From assembly GCA_022511295.1 (NCBI GenBank), contig JAFLRT010000012.1, forward strand, positions 1 to 36,184: a stretch of DNA of 36,184 nucleotides, read 5' to 3'. The notes under the pieces are model-generated. The model was not told the DNA's origin. It did no database searches and worked only from the letters and a program-made list of their open reading frames with translations. This DNA is from Alistipes sp. Its GTDB lineage: Bacteria; Bacteroidota; Bacteroidia; Bacteroidales; Rikenellaceae. Position numbers and translations under genes: made by a program. This document shows, in pieces, positions 32,903 to 36,184 of this stretch (the stretch's first letter is position 1; each line of letters starts with the position of its first letter).

Positions 32903-34318
32903 CTAAAAAAATCTGTCGTCAAAGTTCACGAGATAGAGTTTCTCCGTTGCTCGCGTAAGGGCCGTATAGAGCCACCGCAACATATCGCGGCTCATCGGCT
33001 CATCTCCGAAAAGACATCTGTCTACAAACACGGCGCTCCACTGTCCGCCCTGCGCCTTGTGGCAGGTTACGGCATAGGAGAACTTGACCTGAAGCGCGTT
33101 GTAATGGGGATTTTCACGTATCTCGCGAAATCGTTTTATACGGCTTTTGACATCTTCGTAATCCTTCTCCACCTCGCTGAAAAGGCGTTCGCGCTCCTCG
33201 CGGGTGAGCGACGGGGATTCGGATGCAATGGTATCGAGCAGTATTTTACACTCCATCTCCATATCATCATAGTCGCCGAAAGAGAGGACCGCATTGGCAA
33301 AGCGGAAACCGTACAACTCCTCAAAGCGCCGCAGACGTTTCAGGCGGGCGATATCGCCGTTTGCGACGAAGTGCATAGGGCAATCCTCCATACGCTCGGT
33401 ATAATAGTAGTTGTTTTTTACAACCATAAGCATATCGCCGCTCTCTATCTCCTCCTCGGCACACAGCACATTGCGGCGTATACCCTCATTATAGCGGTTG
33501 GCGCGCTTGTTGGAGCGCGTAATGACTATCGTCTCGTCGCGACCGTAGCGGTCGTAGCACTCCTGCAGTTTTTCAAGAAAATCGCCGCCGGAGATACGCT
33601 CCACATCGGGATAGTTCATATCGAAGTGAGGTATATCCTCAATGCCGTTCTCAAGCATACAGCGCACAAGCGTTGCATTGAAAAGGATACCGGAAGATGC
33701 GGACTGACGCACGACATCATCCATCGACGCATAGACAATATCACCGTACTGCTGCATTACTGACGGTTCGAGCGCAGGGCTGTAATCCGCGCCCACAGGC
33801 GGCAACTGGGCATTGTCGCCCACAAGTATCAGACGGCATTCGCGACCGCTGCGGACATACTTTACAAGGTCGTCGAGCAGGGAGCCGCTACCGAAATGAG
33901 CATCCTCGGATGATGAGTTTTCAGAGAGCATCGAGGCCTCATCCACAATAAATACCGCTCCGCGCTCACGGTTTATATCGAGCGAAAAACTCGATTCATA
34001 AGAGGCTGAAGTGCGCTCGCGGTAGATGCGTTTGTGGATTGTCAGCGCCTTTTCGCCCGAATAACGCGCAAGAACCTTGGCGGCTCGTCCCGTAGGGGCC
34101 AGAAGCACAGGCTTTATACCCGACTCTTTCAACGCTCCCACAAGTGCCGATACAAGGGTCGTTTTACCCGTTCCGGCATAGCCGTTCAGGATAAATATTT
34201 TATTAAAATCTTCGCCCGCAACAAACTCCGAGAGCATTTCGATGATTTTTTTTTGACTTGGAGTTGCTTTGAATAAGATTTTTGCATAAATTTGTAACGT
34301 GAAATTCGTATTAACCAT
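32903..34318 (-). CDS. RecD-like ATP-dependent DNA helicase (SF1, UvrD_C_2)
   Basis: The 471-residue protein is an SF1B helicase of the RecD/Pif1-like type. Motifs are Walker A FILNGYAGTGKTTLVSAL (GYAGTGKT at 46-53), AAA motif APTGRAAK, Walker B VDEASML, motif III LVGDNAQLPPVG, and the C-terminal TCHKAQGGQWSAVFVD with YTALTRATEKLYLV. It lacks the N-terminal extension of full-length RecD2 (over 700 residues) and is a short stand-alone version common in Bacteroidota. It likely unwinds DNA during repair or replication restart; RecBCD partners are absent. The ATG at 34318 was chosen over an in-frame TTG at 34354 since TTG would enter the divergent promoter. Confidence 0.92.
   Translation of the reverse strand: MVNTNFTLQIYAKILFKATPSQKKIIEMLSEFVAGEDFNKIFILNGYAGTGKTTLVSALVGALKESGIKPVLLAPTGRAAKVLARYSGEKALTIHKRIYRERTSASYESSFSLDINRERGAVFIVDEASMLSENSSSEDAHFGSGSLLDDLVKYVRSGRECRLILVGDNAQLPPVGADYSPALEPSVMQQYGDIVYASMDDVVRQSASSGILFNATLVRCMLENGIEDIPHFDMNYPDVERISGGDFLEKLQECYDRYGRDETIVITRSNKRANRYNEGIRRNVLCAEEEIESGDMLMVVKNNYYYTERMEDCPMHFVANGDIARLKRLRRFEELYGFRFANAVLSFGDYDDMEMECKILLDTIASESPSLTREERERLFSEVEKDYEDVKSRIKRFREIRENPHYNALQVKFSYAVTCHKAQGGQWSAVFVDRCLFGDEPMSRDMLRWLYTALTRATEKLYLVNFDDRFF
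34287..34294 (+). promoter_or_regulatory. Probable -7 box of the membrane protein/DUF3822/rsmD operon
   Basis: TAAATTTG is a perfect -7 box lying inside the first codons of the divergent helicase gene. The -33 region has TTG (34264-34266) at roughly the right distance. The start would be near 34301, about 60 bases before the ATG at 34363. Confidence 0.4.
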
Positions 34319-34339
34319 ATTGGCATCGTAAATTTTTGA

Positions 34340-34372
34340 CAAAATTAATAACAAATACCAAAATGAAACAAA
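34340..34372 (-). promoter_or_regulatory. Probable promoter of the RecD-like helicase
   Basis: The minus strand has TAATTTTG (34347-34340) with TTTG (34372-34369) 21 bases upstream, matching the Bacteroidota consensus. The -33 box lies within the first codons of the divergent membrane protein gene. The leader would be about 15 bases. Confidence 0.45.
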
Positions 34373-35001
34373 AACCTATCATAATCTGTCTCCAAATTGT
34401 TTTGGCGCTCGCTATTTGCGGACTGGGATACGTAGTATACAGACAGATTGCAGCTCCTATCGAGTTCCAGCATGAACTGAATAACCGCAGAAAGGCCGTT
34501 ATCACGCGTCTGAAGAGCATCCGCACGGCTGAACAGTTGTTCAAGATGAACAACAACCGTTTTACGGCCGACTGGGACACGCTCACCAACTTCGCCCTCT
34601 ACGACTCAATCGTGATGGAACGCAAAAAGTACGATGAGGACGACTCCGTACAAATGGCCAAACTCGCCAAAACCAAGGAGAAGAACATCGAGTATTTCAA
34701 AGTTGCGGTCAAGGACTCGCTCCATATCTCCGATGACGACATCAAAAATATGAGGTATATTCCTTTCACGGACGACACAGAGGTATTCTCGCTCAATGCC
34801 GGCACCCTCACAACCGAGTCGAAGGTCGTCGTACCCGTCGTGGAGTGCAGCGCACTTTACATCAAGTTCCTCGACACTGTGAAATACCGTCAGGATATAG
34901 TAAACTTCCTCGACGAGGAGAAACAATTCAACAGAGAGCCGTTCATCAAGTTCGGTTCTATGGAGACTGCAAACAATGAAGCAGGAAACTGGGAAGATTA
35001 G
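34363..35001 (+). CDS. Single-pass membrane protein of unknown function, pseudopilin-like N-terminus
   Basis: I do not recognise the family with certainty. The 212-residue product starts MKQKPIIICLQIVLALAICGLGYVVYRQ, one uncleaved membrane helix (residues about 6-26). The next region, RRKAVITRLKSIRTAEQLFKMNNNRFTADWDTLTNFA, recalls pseudopilin-like proteins, in which a membrane helix is followed by an amphipathic stretch ending in a K..N.RFT.D.DTL motif. The remaining part is acidic and soluble, with no cysteine motif or catalytic signature. The start at 34363 is 44 bases from the divergent helicase start. The end overlaps the DUF3822 gene by 26 bases, so they are co-transcribed. A periplasmic or envelope-associated role is an inference from topology. 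Confidence 0.8.
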   Translation: MKQKPIIICLQIVLALAICGLGYVVYRQIAAPIEFQHELNNRRKAVITRLKSIRTAEQLFKMNNNRFTADWDTLTNFALYDSIVMERKKYDEDDSVQMAKLAKTKEKNIEYFKVAVKDSLHISDDDIKNMRYIPFTDDTEVFSLNAGTLTTESKVVVPVVECSALYIKFLDTVKYRQDIVNFLDEEKQFNREPFIKFGSMETANNEAGNWED

Positions 35002-35593
35002 CGTGCCGCAAACACGCAAGAGATTGTCCATCTGTCTTAAAGCGGGTGGGCATTCTTTTTCGCCCGAACTTTTGCCTCGAACGGCATTTGAAGAGGACAA
35101 CGAGGTTGTGTTCACCGTAATTACGCACAAATGCACGCTCGTACCGACTGAGGCCTTTGAGCCGTCGCTTGCCGAGAAGTATCTCGCAGTTGCAGGTCTT
35201 GCGTGCAGCAGCCACGAAAAGGCTGTCTGGGAAACGCAAAATGGTATAACGGCCGTTATAGCCATCGACCGACAGTGCGCGGAGTATATAGAGACTACCT
35301 TCGGCGGGAGAGCCTCCTACGACACCCCGCTGTTGACGGATTATGCAACCGATGAGCGTCTGCTGCATATCTGCACCGAGAATGGCACGGCATATCTTAA
35401 ATTCTATGACGGAGGTCGTATGCTGATGGCCGAGGCTGTACCTGCAAGCAGCGAGGAGGAGGTATTATATTATACGGCAAAGGCAGCGGAGAGGCTCGGA
35501 AAGCAACATTTCGCCATAAGCGTAAGCGGTCCCCAGGCAAAGATGACAGCCAAACTGCTGCGCAAACACTTCAACGATGTGCAATGCGAATAA
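34976..35593 (+). CDS. DUF3822 family protein
   Basis: The 205-residue protein matches the DUF3822 family by length, by sequence style and by its position directly before rsmD, a linkage common in Bacteroidota. The N-terminal half has short beta strands (RKRLSICLKAGGHSFSP) and the C-terminal half runs HICTENGTAYLKFYDGGRMLMAEAV, then EVLYYTAKAAERL, a pattern resembling an actin/ASKHA-like ATPase fold, which I infer from the strand-helix rhythm only. No signal peptide or membrane helix. Its start at 34976 overlaps the upstream gene and its end overlaps rsmD by 10 bases. Function is not established. Confidence 0.85.
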   Translation: MKQETGKISVPQTRKRLSICLKAGGHSFSPELLPRTAFEEDNEVVFTVITHKCTLVPTEAFEPSLAEKYLAVAGLACSSHEKAVWETQNGITAVIAIDRQCAEYIETTFGGRASYDTPLLTDYATDERLLHICTENGTAYLKFYDGGRMLMAEAVPASSEEEVLYYTAKAAERLGKQHFAISVSGPQAKMTAKLLRKHFNDVQCE

Positions 35594-36117
35594 TAAGCGG
35601 TAAATATCGCGGCCGCAGCATCGACCCGCCGCGCAATCTCAAGGCACGCCCCACAACGGACTTTGCCAAAGAGAACCTGTTCAACGTACTCAACAACATA
35701 GCAGACTATGAGGAGTGCGACGTCCTCGACCTTTTTTCGGGTACCGGTTCCATATCATACGAGTTTGCATCGCGCGGCGCCCGCAGCGTTACATCGGTAG
35801 AGGTAAACAGCGTACACCATAATTATATTAAGGAGACGGCGCGCAAACTGGGATGCGAGAACTTCTATGCCGTACACGCCAACGCATTTCTCTATCTGAA
35901 GAGTACCGCCAAGCAGTTCGACATTATTTTTGCCGATGCGCCATACGATTTGGAGGGGTCGGAGCAGGTTATAGAGTTGGTTTTAGGACGCGGACTGCTG
36001 CGCGACGGTGGAATAATGATATTCGAACACTCTTCAAAACACGATTTTTCTTCACACCCCAACTATTGGCAATCAAGAAGTTACGGCAGCGTTAATTTTT
36101 CATTCTTCAAAAAGTGA
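35584..36117 (+). CDS. rsmD: 16S rRNA (guanine966-N2)-methyltransferase
   Basis: The 177-residue product begins MRIISGKYRGRSIDPPRN, the standard RsmD start, followed by RPTTDFAKENLFNVL and the SAM motif VLDLFSGTGSISYEFASRGA. It methylates N2 of G966 in 16S rRNA of the small subunit. The catalytic loop, normally DPPY in this family, reads FADAPYD here (D118, A119, P120, Y121), a change at the first proline. A single base (GCG for CCG) would explain it. All other motifs look intact, and the reading frame overlaps DUF3822 by 10 bases. Confidence 0.93.
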   Translation: MRIISGKYRGRSIDPPRNLKARPTTDFAKENLFNVLNNIADYEECDVLDLFSGTGSISYEFASRGARSVTSVEVNSVHHNYIKETARKLGCENFYAVHANAFLYLKSTAKQFDIIFADAPYDLEGSEQVIELVLGRGLLRDGGIMIFEHSSKHDFSSHPNYWQSRSYGSVNFSFFKK

Positions 36118-36125
36118 TTTTTTTA

Positions 36126-36156
36126 TTTGGAGATTGAATAATTTATATTACCTTTG
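36126..36156 (+). promoter_or_regulatory. Consensus promoter at the right edge, ahead of a probable tRNA
   Basis: TTTG (36126-36129), 19 bases, TACCTTTG (36149-36156): an exact match to both Bacteroidota promoter elements at the preferred spacing, the best in the window. It drives whatever starts beyond the window end. Confidence 0.8.
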
Positions 36157-36174
36157 CAGTCGCAATGAGCAAAC

Positions 36175-36184
36175 GGTGCGTTAG
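36175..36184 (+). tRNA. Possible first ten bases of a tRNA
   Basis: The last bases, GGTGCGTTAG, fit a tRNA start: a seven-base acceptor strand GGTGCGT, then U8-A9 and G10 of the D stem. The strong promoter ends 18 bases upstream. The sequence is too short to name the tRNA, and a reading frame from the ATG at 36165 (MSKRCV) remains an alternative. Confidence 0.35.

Noticed and set aside
32843..33763. Plus-strand open frame (306 codons) across the helicase
   Set aside because: Antisense shadow of the RecD-like helicase, whose motifs are all present on the minus strand.
1..36184. CRISPR array, transposase, integrase or phage genes
   Set aside because: No spaced direct repeats of 25-40 bases, no DDE or tyrosine recombinase motifs, and no phage structural gene were found anywhere.

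Overview
The window is an ordinary chromosomal stretch of a Bacteroidota bacterium, most likely order Bacteroidales and close to Alistipes/Rikenellaceae. Evidence: promoter boxes of the Bacteroidota type (TTTG at -33, TAnnTTTG at -7), a type IX secretion C-terminal sorting domain beside a PorV/PorQ-type protein, a Na+-NQR operon in A-B-C-D-E-F order, DUF3822 next to rsmD, and tightly packed genes with ATGA/TGATG overlaps. The lineage is an inference from gene content; no rRNA is present. I see no phage, transposon, CRISPR array or genomic island.

Layout. 1-3042 (minus): nucleoside phosphorylase, dnaN, a DEDD exonuclease with a DUF3820 tail, and the start of an exported LysM protein cut by the window edge. 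3164-5916 (plus): phosphohexomutase (GlmM type) and an M20 dipeptidase. 6020-8982 (minus): a surface subtilase with both a lipobox and a T9SS sorting domain, coupled to a PorV-like outer-membrane protein. 9115-11080 (plus): glyA and a DUF2461 gene. 11158-14522 (minus): uvrA and a low-molecular-weight phosphatase. 14780-16383 (plus): a CvfB-like S1 protein and a methyltransferase. 16495-22407 (minus): the six-gene Na+-translocating NADH:quinone reductase operon. 22605-24886 (plus): short TatD hydrolase, tcdA, D-2-hydroxyacid dehydrogenase. 24950-27976 (minus): DsbD-type reductase and a glycosyltransferase. 28209-30077 (plus): acyl-ACP thioesterase, bacterioferritin, and a small LEA-like protein. 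30113-32770 (minus): mutS. 32903-34318 (minus): RecD-like helicase. 34363-36117 (plus): a membrane protein of unknown function, DUF3822 protein and rsmD, followed by a textbook promoter and what looks like the first ten bases of a tRNA.

Functionally the window mixes DNA replication and repair (DnaN, exonuclease, UvrA, MutS with a clamp-binding motif, helicase), respiration (NQR), envelope biology (T9SS cargo, DsbD, LysM, phosphohexomutase), RNA modification (TcdA, RsmD) and stress/iron storage (bacterioferritin, LEA-like protein). Convergent gene pairs are separated by long inverted repeats that look like bidirectional terminators, mostly without a classical T-run. No gap between genes exceeds 300 bases.

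The observations most worth a second look are the LEA-like protein made of five exact 11-residue repeats, the seven-cysteine tail on NqrC, and the subtilase/PorV-like pair that combines two export signals. None is proven to be a new system; they are the best candidates here.
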